Positions 1-9,618 are shown, counted from the first letter of the stretch. The stretch: DNA of 64,000 bases from Paraburkholderia aromaticivorans (GCF_012689525.1 NZ_CP051516.1:248001-312000); one strand, 5' to 3'. The notes: generated by a model from the sequence alone, not told the origin. Numbers and translations are program-made.

Positions 1-501
1 CACGTTGCGCGCGCCCGGATCGTTCACGTCGGGGGAAATGCTCGCGGTCTTCGGCGTCGGTCCGATCGCGCCGGCGACGAAGCGCGGCTTGTCGGGCGTC
101 GAATACTTGTCGCAAGCGGTGCGGGCGAGTTTCGCCGACTCGAGATTCATCTCGATGGCGAGCGCTTCCATGCCGTAGTCCGCCTGGGCGACCGTGGTTG
201 CACCGAACGTGTTGGTTTCGATGATGTCTGCGCCCGCCGCCAGGTACTGCTCGTGAATCTCGCCGATGATCTGCGGTTGCGTGATCGACAACAACTCGTT
301 GTTGCCCTTGATGTCGCGCCCGTAGTCCTTGAAGCGTTCCCCGCGATAGCGGGCTTCGTCGAGCTTGTAGCGCTGGATCATCGTGCCCATTGCGCCGTCC
401 AGGATCAGGATGCGCGACTTGAGCAGCGCGGGCAGCGCCGTGCCGCGCGTGTAGGCGGCGTCGGGGCGGACTGGCGTGGCGGTTTGAGCGGGCTGGTTCA
501 T
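1..501 (-). CDS. metH: Methionine synthase N-terminal part (homocysteine S-methyltransferase domain), truncated by window edge
   Basis: Reading the minus strand from the ATG at 501 gives an open frame to the window edge. It includes [13 protein letters not shown], then [20 protein letters not shown] and [18 protein letters not shown]. These are the characteristic N-terminal segments of the zinc-dependent homocysteine methyltransferase domain of cobalamin-dependent methionine synthase, which methylates homocysteine using 5-methyl-THF. About 167 codons are visible; the zinc cysteines lie beyond the edge. In many Burkholderia the MetH activity is split into two adjacent polypeptides (known for the group). 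Whether that holds here cannot be seen. No cobalamin or SAM riboswitch was recognised upstream. Confidence 0.9.
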   Translation of the reverse strand, partial: MNQPAQTATPVRPDAAYTRGTALPALLKSRILILDGAMGTMIQRYKLDEARYRGERFKDYGRDIKGNNELLSITQPQIIGEIHEQYLAAGADIIETNTFGATTVAQADYGMEALAIEMNLESAKLARTACDKYSTPDKPRFVAGAIGPTPKTASISPDVNDPGARNV

Positions 502-640
502 GGCGGACGAGGGCTTGCGCCGGCTTTTTCGGGAAACCTGTCATTGTAGCCGCTGCCAGACAGATCCGCCCGGCGCGGGATGAGCAGCCGCCTTTGGCTG
601 TCGAGGCGCCGCATGATCAAGAGCGGGAAAGCAGCGTGAC

Positions 641-678
641 AAAGAAAACGGCCCAGCGAGGCAAAAGCCTGCTGGGCC
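641..678 (-). terminator. Rho-independent terminator downstream of the DUF3567 gene
   Basis: On the minus strand a GC-rich stem (GGCCCAGC pairing with GCTGGGCC, extended by AGGC/GCCT around a TTTT loop) is followed by GTTTTCTTT. It lies about 110 bases downstream of the stop codon of the gene at 786-1043 and before metH, so it probably separates the two transcripts. Confidence 0.75.
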
Positions 679-785
679 ACTTCATATTTGCCGACCGTCT
701 TGTAAAAGCCGCCTGCGTGTCCACTTACGGGGGCGGACGGCGCGGTCGATGTATGTCGCCAAAAACGCTAAGCCGAACCTCGCGG

Positions 786-1043
786 TTAGTGAAGAATCAC
801 CGGTTGATGCATCAGGCTGTCGAACTGGCCGAGGAATTCGTCTACTTCATCCAGCGACGGTTCCTCTTCAATCAGCTTCTGCACGTGCTCGCGAAAACGC
901 GCCGCCATTGCTCCGTCGATATAGATCTCACGCTGCATGTTTTTGTCGACGATCTCGTAGCCGCCTGACTTCATGGCCAGCGGGCCTTCCTGCGGCGGAA
1001 ACTCGACGACACAATAATTGGGGCTGTTGTAGATCATTTGCAT
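786..1043 (-). CDS. DUF3567 family small protein
   Basis: An 85-residue protein beginning MQMIYNSPNYCVVEF, with GGYEIVDKN, an acidic C-terminal half (EEEPSLDEVDEFLGQFDSLM) and no membrane segment. This matches the beta-proteobacterial DUF3567 family as I know it; the function is unknown. A strong ribosome binding site (AAGGAG, 8 bases before the ATG) supports the start. It is the last gene before metH and has its own hairpin terminator. Two longer frames on the opposite strand over the same bases have no ribosome binding site and are discarded. Confidence 0.8.
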   Translation of the reverse strand: MQMIYNSPNYCVVEFPPQEGPLAMKSGGYEIVDKNMQREIYIDGAMAARFREHVQKLIEEEPSLDEVDEFLGQFDSLMHQPVILH

Positions 1044-1160
1044 GGCGACACTCCTTATTTCCGTTGGCTCCTGGCCATTCCTGCGCCATAGGTGGAGCGT
1101 ATGGTTTGGAATTCAAGGGGTGGGTCCGGATTGACGCTTGTCAAGTTCCGAACCTACCGG

Positions 1161-1949
1161 TTAGACCGGCCTTTCAAGAAACGTTTCAAGCAGTCCAGCA
1201 AAACGGTGAGATTGCTCGATGGGCGCGAGATGAGCGGCATCCAGCAGTTCGAAACGTGCGCCTTCGATGGCGTCTGCTATTGCCTGTGTGGAAGCAGGCA
1301 GCGTGCCCGTGTCGTGGCGGCCCGCCACGGTCAATGTTGGGCATCGAATTGCTCCCAGCTTACTGCGTACGTCGAAATCGCGCAGGGCTTCGCACGCCAT
1401 GGCGTAGCCTTCTGGCAACGTGTGGGCTAACACATCGCGGATCTGCTCGACCGCTTCGGGGTGCGCGGCCTGAAAATCGGGGGTCAGCCAGCGGCTCAAA
1501 GTCGCGGGCACGAGCGACGCCATGCCCCCGTCGCGGGCCGCCGCGGCACGCTGATCCCACGTGGCTCGGGCTTCCTGCGGCGTGCCGCCGCTGCTGTCGG
1601 CGATCGTCAAGGTATCGACGCGCGCGGGATGATCGAGTGTGAATTGCTGCGCGATCATGCCGCCCATCGACATGCCGACCAGATGCGTACTGGGTGCGTC
1701 GAGTGCATCGAGCAGCGTGACGAGATCGTGTGACAGATCGGCGATGCCGAAGGGCGCGCCGGATGCGGCGGTCTTGCCGTGGCCACGCACGTCGTAGCGC
1801 AGCACGGTGTAGTCGTCGCGGAAATAGCCGGCGAGCTGATCCCACACGGACAAATCCCCGCCAAGCTGATGGATGAACGTCAGCCACGGACCGCCGCCCT
1901 CGTTGCTCAGCACATAGCGCGTCTCGATACCGTTGATGTTCACTTGCAT
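1161..1949 (-). CDS. Alpha/beta hydrolase, 3-oxoadipate enol-lactonase (PcaD)-like
   Basis: A 262-residue alpha/beta hydrolase. The segments are FIHQLGG (oxyanion-hole region), YDVRGHGKT, the nucleophile elbow GMSMGG (serine), and a late histidine in LDAAHLAPIEQ. The layout resembles 3-oxoadipate enol-lactonases, which open the lactone ring in the beta-ketoadipate pathway. No pca genes adjoin it, so the substrate is unproven. The start at 1949 is chosen over the upstream one at 2006 because AAGGAG lies 6 bases before it and the protein begins at the usual family N-terminus (MQVNINGIETRY). Confidence 0.8.
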   Translation of the reverse strand: MQVNINGIETRYVLSNEGGGPWLTFIHQLGGDLSVWDQLAGYFRDDYTVLRYDVRGHGKTAASGAPFGIADLSHDLVTLLDALDAPSTHLVGMSMGGMIAQQFTLDHPARVDTLTIADSSGGTPQEARATWDQRAAAARDGGMASLVPATLSRWLTPDFQAAHPEAVEQIRDVLAHTLPEGYAMACEALRDFDVRSKLGAIRCPTLTVAGRHDTGTLPASTQAIADAIEGARFELLDAAHLAPIEQSHRFAGLLETFLERPV

Positions 1950-2148
1950 GCGGGCTCCTTTGAAGGGGAACGCAGTGGAAGGGTCCATTCGCGCGCTGAG
2001 TGCCACTTGGCCACTTCACTTGGCGACTTGCTTGCCGGGCTGATCTATATACGCAGCATAGGCGCGAACGGTTGCAGCAGGTGGCGCGAGTCAGGCTCGT
2101 TGCGGAAGTTTCTCCGATCCGATCGAAACGCTGTCCGAGTTCGTGGAT

Positions 2149-3429
2149 TCAGGGTTTGATGATGCCGGGGTCGGTCGGATCGACCGGCGAAGAGGGCGTG
2201 GTCTCGGGCGTAACTGCCGATGCGGCCGGAGCCGAAGGGCTGGTGGAATTGTCAGGAGACGCTGTGGCCGCGCCGCCATTGCTGTTGGGAGCGCTGCCAG
2301 CCGAGTCGACATTGAGCTTGCCGCGCCACACCAGTTCGAATTGCGTGCCGTTCGGTTCCGTCTGAATTATGCGCGCAGGCAACCAACCGAGCGACGGCGC
2401 GAGCCACACGTCGATGCGGCGTAAATCGCCGTCATGGCGGGGCAGGCGTTTGAAATGACGCGTGTCGAGGAAACCTTGGGCCGTGCGGATGGTTTCGTCG
2501 CCGATCGTCTCGACCGGCCAGTTCTCGCCGCTATCGTTATCGACCACGAAGAACTGGCGCGTCACGCCCGGCTTGTAGGCGCCCGGGTCGCCGCGCACGA
2601 GGCTGGCAAGTTGCATCACCATGCTGAAACGGTCCTGCGCGCCGTCGGGCAACGGCAGGGTGGCCGGGGTGCGCGTAAAAGCGATCTTCTTATCGGCGCG
2701 GTTGAAGATCGCGATGTCTTCCGCCCGGCGGCCGCGTTTTTCGACGTATTGGTCTGGAGCGAGGCCGAAGGCGTCGATGCGACCATGGCTCGAATACACG
2801 AAGGTGCCGACGAAAGGCAGCGGCACGGAGACCACCATTTCATAACTTTGCGCGTTGCTGCTCCAGTGGATCGTGCCGGGCTGGTTGCGCACGCCGTTGT
2901 AGAACGTGTCGTACTGCAACTCGCCCGATGGCGGGACGGAGAACTTCACACCGGGCGACGCTTGCGGCGCGCTCGCGGCAGCGGGCGCGCTGGCGGCGCC
3001 GGCGGTGCTGGCGGCGGTGTTGGGTGCTGTGTTGGCGCTCGACGCTGCAGCCGGAGCGCTTGTGACGGCGTCCGATGCCGCAACAGGTACCGCCGGCGCG
3101 GCTTGCTTTGCCGATTGCAGGGCAGTCAGCACATGTTCGCGCGGCTTGCTCGCCGTGGCGTGGCGCGCGGGCGCTGGTTCAGGCGCGGGCGACGCGGCGG
3201 CCGGTTTGCGTTCGATACGTTCGGGCGTCAGTAATGCGACTTGCACCGGCACATGCTCGTTGTCGGAGGGATTGAGGTTCGCGCGATTGCGCTCGACCCA
3301 TTGCGCCGCGATCCAGTGCAAAACCGCCACGATCAGCAGCACCACGATCCAGCGCCACACGCGCAAACCGGTGCGCGGCCCGCTGGGCGGCGTGCGATCG
3401 GAACGGCGGGTGGCGGGGGCTGAGGACAT
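2149..3429 (-). CDS. DUF3108 domain protein, membrane-anchored
   Basis: A 426-residue protein with one N-terminal membrane segment (about residues 24-44, VWRWIVVLLIVAVLHWIAA). A long low-complexity Ala/Pro/Ser linker spans about residues 75-160. The globular domain reads GELQYDTFYNGV... and YVEKRGRRAEDIAIFNR..., typical of the periplasmic DUF3108 family. A second Ser/Ala-rich tail follows. The domain is therefore expected in the periplasm; its function is unknown. The region just upstream (3430-3698) holds no convincing gene. Confidence 0.8.
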   Translation of the reverse strand: MSSAPATRRSDRTPPSGPRTGLRVWRWIVVLLIVAVLHWIAAQWVERNRANLNPSDNEHVPVQVALLTPERIERKPAAASPAPEPAPARHATASKPREHVLTALQSAKQAAPAVPVAASDAVTSAPAAASSANTAPNTAASTAGAASAPAAASAPQASPGVKFSVPPSGELQYDTFYNGVRNQPGTIHWSSNAQSYEMVVSVPLPFVGTFVYSSHGRIDAFGLAPDQYVEKRGRRAEDIAIFNRADKKIAFTRTPATLPLPDGAQDRFSMVMQLASLVRGDPGAYKPGVTRQFFVVDNDSGENWPVETIGDETIRTAQGFLDTRHFKRLPRHDGDLRRIDVWLAPSLGWLPARIIQTEPNGTQFELVWRGKLNVDSAGSAPNSNGGAATASPDNSTSPSAPAASAVTPETTPSSPVDPTDPGIIKP

Positions 3430-3698
3430 CGGTCAGTGAATGTGTGCGGGCAGAAAGCTTCGGGATCGACGAGCAGCGCGTGCGAGCGGCGGTGAATACG
3501 ACAAAGGCGCCAGGCCTGATGCCTGATGCGTACAAGACCGGCAGCGAACCGATTCGACCGCGCCGCCGCGAGCGATGTTCCGCGCCGATGAAAACACGCG
3601 CACGTTCAAGACCCGTAAGCACATGCGGCGCCGTGCCGCCGCCGCGCTGACCGAGTCCGCTTCAGAGCCTGCGATCACCACGCGCTCAACGCGCCGCA

Positions 3699-4598
3699 TC
3701 ACGCCTGTTCGTCGCGCGGCGACGCACTATACCCCAGCTCATACGAGAGCTTTTCTGCGCACTCGCGCAATGCGGTATCGATCTCGCCGCCCCAGCGAAT
3801 ATCGAACGCGCCTTCATGACCGAGCGCGACGAGGCCGAGCGCGAGTTCGCCGGTCGAGTCGAACACCGGCATGCAGAACGCGTGAATGGTCGGCAGCAAC
3901 ATGCCTTCGACGCGCGCCGCCTGATGCTCTCGCACTTGCGCGAGGACCCGTTCGACTTCGTCGCGGGTGCGCGGGCCGCCCGTATGCGACGAACGGCGCG
4001 AGTCGGCCAGTTCACGTTCGAGCATTGCGGCGGTCTTGCTCGACGGCAGATACGCGGCGAACAACAGACCGGTGGCGGAACCGAGCAGCGGCATCACGTC
4101 GCCGAGTTTGAGGGACGCCTTTGCCGGATAGCTCGATTCCATCCAATGCACCATGGTCGGCCCCTGATTGCCCCATACCGCGATGCCGACCGTGAGATCG
4201 AGCCGGTCGCGCAATTCGGACAGCGCGATGCGCGCGAGCTTGACGCCGTCGACGCGAGCGAGCCGCGCGAGTCCCAGTTGCAGCGCGAATCCGCCCAGCT
4301 CGTAACGGCCCGACAGGGGGTCTTGTGACACCACACCGAGGCGCAGAAAACTCACCAGATAGCGATGCGCTTTCGCCGGGCTCATGCCGGCACGCTGCGC
4401 GAGATCGCGCAGCATCATGGCGCGCGGCTCGTGGGTCAGCACATCGAGCAACTTGAAGCCGACTTCGATCGACTGGATGCCCGAGCGCAGCTTTTCCTCG
4501 CCGTTCTCGCCACCTTCGTCGTCGGGTTCGTTCGGGTCGAGCGGTTCAGCGGAGTCAGCGTCGGTGCGGATGGCGCCGGAGCGGGCATTTGGAGGCAT
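3699..4598 (-). CDS. IclR family transcriptional regulator
   Basis: A one-component regulator with an N-terminal winged helix (SIEVGFKLLDVLTHEPRAMM, then AQRAGMSPAKAHRYLVSFLRLG) and a C-terminal effector domain (LTVGIAVWGNQGPTMVHW ... LLGSATGLLFAAYLP). This is the standard IclR layout at normal length. The start at 4598 (MPPNARSG) is preferred. The frame stays open to 4658, but the extra residues have no family counterpart. It is transcribed divergently from the FAH-family gene at 4727, so it probably controls that gene and perhaps those after it. An acidic linker (residues about 15-35) precedes the DNA-binding domain. Confidence 0.88.
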   Translation of the reverse strand: MPPNARSGAIRTDADSAEPLDPNEPDDEGGENGEEKLRSGIQSIEVGFKLLDVLTHEPRAMMLRDLAQRAGMSPAKAHRYLVSFLRLGVVSQDPLSGRYELGGFALQLGLARLARVDGVKLARIALSELRDRLDLTVGIAVWGNQGPTMVHWMESSYPAKASLKLGDVMPLLGSATGLLFAAYLPSSKTAAMLERELADSRRSSHTGGPRTRDEVERVLAQVREHQAARVEGMLLPTIHAFCMPVFDSTGELALGLVALGHEGAFDIRWGGEIDTALRECAEKLSYELGYSASPRDEQA

Positions 4599-4682
4599 GA
4601 GCGAGGCGCACGCAGCGCATTCAAAAAGTGACACACGGATGAGGCGGATCGCAGGCACTTGGGCCGCGCCGATTCACCATCG

Positions 4683-4700
4683 TAGAATAGATTCCTTCTA
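4683..4700. promoter_or_regulatory. Inverted repeat in the IclR/FAH divergent promoter region
   Basis: TAGAA and TTCTA arms separated by 8 bases lie between the divergent regulator and the hydrolase gene, 27 bases before the hydrolase ATG. IclR proteins commonly bind short palindromes in such positions. This is a candidate operator only; the arms are short. Confidence 0.35.
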
Positions 4701-4726
4701 TCGTCACTAACACGGTTCATTCCTCT

Positions 4727-5710
4727 ATGAAACTTGCCACGCTGAAGGACGGCACGCGCGACGGCCAGCTGATCGTCGTGTCCCGCGACCTGCACACCGC
4801 GGCTGTCGCCGACGCGATCGCGCCCACGTTGCAGCGCGTGCTCGACGATTGGGCCTTCTACGCGCCGCAATTGCAGGATCTGTACGACGCGCTCAATCAG
4901 GGCCGCGCGCGCAACACCTTCCCGTTCGACGCCAAGGACTGCATGGCGCCGCTGCCGCGCGCGTTCCAGTGGGCCGACGGCTCGTCGTATGTGAACCATG
5001 TCGAGCTGGTGCGGCGCGCGCGCGGCGCGGACATGCCGCCGGAGTTCTGGACCGATCCGCTGATGTACCAGGGCGGCAGCGACGACTTCATCGGCCCGAA
5101 AGACGACGTGCTGTGCGCGTCCGAAGCATTCGGCATCGACTTCGAGGCGGAAGTCGCCGTGATCACCAGCGATGTGCCGATGGGCGCCACGCCCGACCAG
5201 GCGCTCCGCAGCGTGCGTCTGATCACGCTCGTCAACGACGTGTCGCTGCGCAATCTGATTCCCGCCGAGCTCGCGAAGGGCTTCGGCTTTTTCCAGAGCA
5301 AGCCGGCCACGTCGTTCGCGCCGGTCGCAGTGACGCCCGACGAACTCGGCGAACACTGGCGCGAAGGCCGCGTGCATCGGCCGATGATCGTCCACTGGAA
5401 CAACAAGAAAGTCGGTCAGCCGGACGCCGGCACCGACATGGTGTTCCACTTCGGCCAGTTGATCGCGCATGCGGCGAAGACGCGCAATCTGCGCGCGGGC
5501 GCGATCGTCGGCTCGGGCACGGTGTCGAACAAGGACGCCAAGCGTGGCTATTGCTGTATCGCCGAGAAGCGCTGCCTCGAAACCATCGAACACGGCGCGC
5601 CGCAGACCGAGTTCATGAAGTACGGCGATACGGTGAAGATCGAGATGTTCGACGAAGCGGGCAAGTCGATTTTCGGTTCGATCGACCAGGGCATTGCGCC
5701 GCTGGATTGA
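4727..5710 (+). CDS. Fumarylacetoacetate hydrolase (FAH) family protein
   Basis: A 327-residue FAH-family enzyme that would hydrolyse a carbon-carbon bond in a beta-diketo acid such as fumarylacetoacetate, the last step of tyrosine/homogentisate breakdown. The visible core has FGIDFEAEVAVI (metal-binding acidic residues), LVNDVSLRN, KPATSFAPVAVTPDELG and AGAIVGSGTVSN. The length fits the bacterial FAH-like group. The ATG at 4727 gives the usual N-terminus MKLATLKDGTRDG. No maleylacetoacetate isomerase or homogentisate dioxygenase adjoins it, so the true substrate is open. The divergent IclR gene is the likely regulator. Confidence 0.85.
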   Translation: MKLATLKDGTRDGQLIVVSRDLHTAAVADAIAPTLQRVLDDWAFYAPQLQDLYDALNQGRARNTFPFDAKDCMAPLPRAFQWADGSSYVNHVELVRRARGADMPPEFWTDPLMYQGGSDDFIGPKDDVLCASEAFGIDFEAEVAVITSDVPMGATPDQALRSVRLITLVNDVSLRNLIPAELAKGFGFFQSKPATSFAPVAVTPDELGEHWREGRVHRPMIVHWNNKKVGQPDAGTDMVFHFGQLIAHAAKTRNLRAGAIVGSGTVSNKDAKRGYCCIAEKRCLETIEHGAPQTEFMKYGDTVKIEMFDEAGKSIFGSIDQGIAPLD

Positions 5711-5962
5711 CGCACTGCTTTTGTGCGGAACGCGGCGTCCGAACCGCGTCCGCAGCGCGCCGCGCTGGATTCGAAAGGGTTTCGCCCGATGCCGCGGCGA
5801 ATGCGCGCGGCTACACTGACTGGCGCGACGGCATGGCCGGGGTGGCCGACTGCGGGTTCATCGCAGGACCGTCGCGAAGCCGCGTGTGAACAACGCGTGA
5901 GCAGGGCATGAGCCGGGACATCGGCAGCACATCAAAACGAAAAACCGACGTGAGGAGACAGC

Positions 5963-7198
5963 ATGCCGCGAATCGAATCCCTTGAACCCGAAACCCGGCG
6001 CGCTCGCGCGTCCAGCCACTCGCGCCTGACGCCCTCGCGCGATCGCCTCGCGCGTCGTGCCGTTGCGCTATGCGCGGCGCTGGCCGGTGTATTGCCCGGC
6101 ATCGCGTTGGCGCAGGTGAAAATCGGCCTGGTGTTGTCGCTCACCGGACCGGCCGCTTCGCTCGGCATTCCCGCGCGCGACACGGTTGCGCTGCTGCCCA
6201 AACAGATCGGCGGTCAGAGCGTCGAATACATCGTGCTCGACGACGCATCCGATACCACGCAGGCCGTGCAGGACACCAAGAAGCTGATCTCCGAAAATCA
6301 CGTCGATGCGATCATCGGTTCGTCGATCACGCCGAATTCGCTCGCGATGATCGATGTGGTCGCCGAAGGTCAAACGCCGATGATCTCGCTGGCGTCATCG
6401 GCGAAAATCATCGAGCCCGTGGATGCGAAACGCCACTGGGTCTTCAAGACGCCGCAAACGGACGCGATGATGGCGTCGGCGATTGCCGAACATGCCAGCC
6501 TGCACGGCGTCAAAACCATCGCGTTCATCGGCCAGGCCGACGCGCTCGGCGAGACTTTCTATACCGAGGTCGCGAAATTCGCGCAACTGCATCACATCGA
6601 GATGGTGGCGAGCGAACGCTTCAATCGTACCGATCCGAGCGTGACCGGCCAGGTCCTCAAGATTCTCGCGACGCATCCCGACGCGGTGGTGGTCGGCGCG
6701 GCCGGCACGCCCGCCGCCTTGCCGCCGAAGACGCTCAGGGAGCGCGGCTACAAAGGGATGATCTATCACAATCACGGAGTCGGGAATAACGACTTCCTGC
6801 GCGTGTGCGGCGCCGATTGCAATGGCACTTTCCTGCCCGCCAGTCCGGTGCTGGTCGCCGCGCAATTGCCGGCGGATCATCCGGCCAAGCGGCTCGCGCT
6901 CGACTACATCGCGCGCTTCGAAGCAGTGCGCGGAGCGGGCAGCGTCTCGGCGTTCGGCTCGTATACTTGGGACGCGGGCATGTTGCTCAACAACGCCGTG
7001 CCGATCGCGCTGAAAAGCGGCGCGCCGGGCACGCCGGAATTTCGCCGCGCGCTGCGCGATGCGCTCGAAGCGACACGCGGTTTCGCGGATACCAACGGCG
7101 TCGTCAACATGAGCGCCACGGATCACCTCGGGCTCGATCAGCGGGCGCGTGTGATGGTCGAAATCAAGAATGCGAAGTGGGTTTATCAGCCGCGTTGA
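5963..7198 (+). CDS. ABC transporter substrate-binding protein, branched-chain amino acid type
   Basis: A 411-residue periplasmic binding protein of the Leu/Ile/Val (Peripla_BP_6) class. It has a long basic N-terminus, a signal-peptide core (ALCAALAGVLPGIALAQ) and mature VKIGLVLSLTGPAASLGIP. GAGGAGAC precedes the ATG. No permease or ATPase genes lie next to it, so this is an orphan binding protein or works with a transporter encoded elsewhere. It sits between FAH and enoyl-CoA hydratase-like genes, suggesting uptake of an aromatic or acyl catabolic substrate (inference only). Confidence 0.87.
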   Translation: MPRIESLEPETRRARASSHSRLTPSRDRLARRAVALCAALAGVLPGIALAQVKIGLVLSLTGPAASLGIPARDTVALLPKQIGGQSVEYIVLDDASDTTQAVQDTKKLISENHVDAIIGSSITPNSLAMIDVVAEGQTPMISLASSAKIIEPVDAKRHWVFKTPQTDAMMASAIAEHASLHGVKTIAFIGQADALGETFYTEVAKFAQLHHIEMVASERFNRTDPSVTGQVLKILATHPDAVVVGAAGTPAALPPKTLRERGYKGMIYHNHGVGNNDFLRVCGADCNGTFLPASPVLVAAQLPADHPAKRLALDYIARFEAVRGAGSVSAFGSYTWDAGMLLNNAVPIALKSGAPGTPEFRRALRDALEATRGFADTNGVVNMSATDHLGLDQRARVMVEIKNAKWVYQPR

Positions 7199-7247
7199 AT
7201 GAACACGGCACGGTTCAACCGACACACCGATACACGGATTGCTCATC

Positions 7248-8135
7248 ATGTCTCAGGCACCACACCGTAACGACGCGTTCTACGCGCACTATCAGTCGCT
7301 TCAGTTGCATCGCCATCCGCATGGTGTGCTCGAAGTCGTGATGAGCGGCGAGGGCGCCAACAAGAGCGCGCTTGCCACTGCCAACGCGCGCATGCACTTC
7401 GAACTCGCCGAGATCTGGCGCGACATCGACCGCGATCCTGACACGCGCGTCGCGATCATTCGCGGCGAAGGCAAGGGCTTTTCGGCGGGCGGCGATTTGC
7501 AACTCGTCGAAGACATGGCGACCGATTTCGACGTGCGGGCGCGGGTGTGGCGAGAGGCACGCGATCTCGTCTACAACGTGATCAATTGCAGCAAGCCGGT
7601 CGTCTCGGCCATGCACGGACCGGCGGTGGGCGCGGGGCTCGTCGCGGGGCTGCTCGCCGACATCTCGATCGCGACGAAGACGGCGCGGATCATCGACGGC
7701 CATACGCGTCTGGGCGTGGCCGCGGGCGATCACGCGGCGATCGTCTGGCCGCTCCTGTGCGGCATGGCGAAGGCCAAGTACTACCTGATGCTGTGCGAGC
7801 CGGTGAGCGGTGAAGAGGCGGAGCGCATTGGTCTCGTCTCGCTCGCCGTCGACGAAAACGATCTTCTGCCCAAAGCATTCGAAGTTGCGCAGAAGCTGGC
7901 CAACGGCTCGCAAACGGCGATTCGCTGGACCAAGTACGCGTTGAACAACTGGCTGCGCTCGGCGGGGCCGGCGTTCGATACGTCGCTCGCGCTGGAATTC
8001 ATGGGCTTTGCCGGGCCGGATGTGCGCGAAGGCGTGAACTCGCTGCGCGAACGGCGCGCGCCGGATTTCGGCGGCGCCGACCCGTGGCGCGGTCAGCCGT
8101 CGAACGGCGGCGCGACAGGCGGCGAGCGCTCCTGA
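7248..8135 (+). CDS. Enoyl-CoA hydratase/isomerase family protein
   Basis: A crotonase-fold protein of about 295 residues. It has [19 protein letters not shown] (first oxyanion-hole strand) and [21 protein letters not shown] (second oxyanion-hole glycine and CoA-binding turn). An unusual [19 protein letters not shown] segment occupies the catalytic region where many hydratases carry glutamates. The reaction is therefore uncertain: hydratase, isomerase or another CoA-thioester reaction. ATG at 7248 is chosen over an in-frame TTG at 7239; neither has a clear ribosome binding site. It follows the binding protein by about 50 bases and may be co-transcribed. Confidence 0.83.
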   Translation: MSQAPHRNDAFYAHYQSLQLHRHPHGVLEVVMSGEGANKSALATANARMHFELAEIWRDIDRDPDTRVAIIRGEGKGFSAGGDLQLVEDMATDFDVRARVWREARDLVYNVINCSKPVVSAMHGPAVGAGLVAGLLADISIATKTARIIDGHTRLGVAAGDHAAIVWPLLCGMAKAKYYLMLCEPVSGEEAERIGLVSLAVDENDLLPKAFEVAQKLANGSQTAIRWTKYALNNWLRSAGPAFDTSLALEFMGFAGPDVREGVNSLRERRAPDFGGADPWRGQPSNGGATGGERS

Positions 8136-8231
8136 GGCCGCCTTCCGCACGGTATGATCGAAACAGACGCGCGCGGGACGGCGCCCCTTCCTTACCGCTT
8201 CTTCTTCAATTTACGCAGCGAGGCGACAAGC

Positions 8232-9050
8232 ATGACCAATACTCCTGATTCCACGCCGCCCTTTCCCGGCTTCCCCGGTTTCCCGCCCGCTGAAATGCTC
8301 GAACGCATGTGGGGCATGATGCGGCTGTCGCCGTTCGGCTCGGCTTTTTCGGGTGCGCAGCCGGCCGGCGGCGGCCTCGGACCTTCGCTCTCGATGATGT
8401 CCGACATGATGGCGCCGCTCACCAATGTCGAGGAACTCGACAAACGCATCACCGACATGCGGGCGGTCGAGCAATGGCTCAAGCTGAATCTGAGCATGCT
8501 GCAGTCCGCGATTCAGGCGCTCGAAGTGCAGCGCGCGACGCTCGCGACACTGCGCGCGTTTGGCGCGTTCGCGCAGTCGTCGATGTCGCAACCCGCGGCG
8601 GAGTCGGCCGCGCCGAGTCCCGCGCCCGCGAAGGGCTGGCCGCATCCGGCGGCGCCTGCCCCGGCACCAGCGCCGGCTGCTGCGGCGAGGGCCGCTTCGT
8701 CGGCTGAGGAGCCGGCTGGTGGGGAAGAGGAGACGCCAGCCACGCCGCCATTCGACGCATCCGCGTGGTGGAATCTGCTGCAATCGCAGTTCAACCAGAT
8801 CGCCCAGTTCGCAATGACGCAACCGCCGGCCGCCGGTGCGGGTGCGGAGGCGTCTGATTTTGTCCCGGACGATGCGGCCGCTTCGGCAGCCGGCGGCGAG
8901 CCAGCGGCCAACGCGCCGCAGGCGCCGGCGCGAGACGCGGAATCCGCGGAGTCTGCGGCCAAACGGCCGGCGGCGAAGCGAGCGCCGGCGGCCACAAAGC
9001 ACACGAGCGGCGCAAGCGTCAGCCCGAAAACCACGAAAAAGTCTATTTAA
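8232..9050 (+). CDS. phaM: PhaM-type polyhydroxyalkanoate granule regulatory protein
   Basis: A 272-residue protein. Its N-terminal half reads PPAEMLERMWGMMRLSPFG and then NVEELDKRITDMRAVEQWLK followed by LNLSMLQSAIQALEVQRATL, matching PhaM as I know it from Ralstonia/Cupriavidus. PhaM activates PHB synthase and links PHB granules to the nucleoid. The C-terminal half is Ala/Pro-rich and ends in a basic AKRPAAKRAPAATK tail, like histone H1, consistent with DNA binding. The ATG at 8232 has GAGGCGA upstream; an upstream ATG at 8154 adds an unrelated peptide and is rejected. Confidence 0.85.
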   Translation: MTNTPDSTPPFPGFPGFPPAEMLERMWGMMRLSPFGSAFSGAQPAGGGLGPSLSMMSDMMAPLTNVEELDKRITDMRAVEQWLKLNLSMLQSAIQALEVQRATLATLRAFGAFAQSSMSQPAAESAAPSPAPAKGWPHPAAPAPAPAPAAAARAASSAEEPAGGEEETPATPPFDASAWWNLLQSQFNQIAQFAMTQPPAAGAGAEASDFVPDDAAASAAGGEPAANAPQAPARDAESAESAAKRPAAKRAPAATKHTSGASVSPKTTKKSI

Positions 9051-9618
9051 AGGTAGGAATGAAACGCGGTGGCGTGGCGCGGGTATCGACGCCGCACAGA
9101 AAGGCGAGTTCGCCGTCTGTCATGGTTTTGACCCCGATCGTCCGCCACACTTCGCGAATCGCACGATTTTTCTTGCGCGAGGTCAGCCAGGCACTGGAAT
9201 TGCTGCTGTTACGGCGCGGGTTCGGTCAAGTCAGCGTGCTATCATTATGTAAGCTTTTTTTGGGCTTTTGGGCGTGCGCTGAAAACTACCAATCCAGCCG
9301 CCCTTGCTCCATTTGCCGCCGGCAACACCGGCGCAGGGCTGGACGGTGCGGTTTTCATCGCAAACTGGCTCGACCTCAGGCACAGGGCATCCCTCACCCA
9401 CGGTTGGCCGCGCAGCGCGTAACGTAGGGACAGACGCGCAGGCGCAAACGCCTGGACTTCTTTGTCGCCAGGTGCATCTAGGCGGCCGATTACCGCGTAA
9501 AATTGACTGCTTGGCCGGCAAACGGTGCACATATGGGTGCGATCCGTTCGTCGTGAGCAAACGTACTACTCGTAGTAGTGACAGACACACACAGTATGCG
9601 CAGAACAGGGGTGGGACT
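9051..9618. other. Intergenic region, no convincing gene
   Basis: 568 bases between phaM and the ferritin-like gene. Short open frames exist but have biased composition, lack ribosome binding sites and do not resemble proteins I know. The only clear structure is the palindrome at 9565-9579. Confidence 0.6.
9565..9579. promoter_or_regulatory. Perfect 15-bp palindrome upstream of the ferritin-like gene
   Basis: ACTACT-CGT-AGTAGT lies 40 bases before the ATG at 9619. Its perfect symmetry and position fit an operator for a dimeric repressor such as a TetR-type protein; the regulator is unknown. Confidence 0.45.

Noticed and set aside
749..1642. Plus-strand open frame of about 297 codons
   Set aside because: Overlaps the DUF3567 and hydrolase genes in the opposite strand; Arg/Cys-rich shadow composition, no ribosome binding site.
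9059..9427. Possible 122-codon gene in the phaM downstream gap
   Set aside because: Starts too close to the AAGGTAGG-like sequence, has biased composition and no known homologue pattern.
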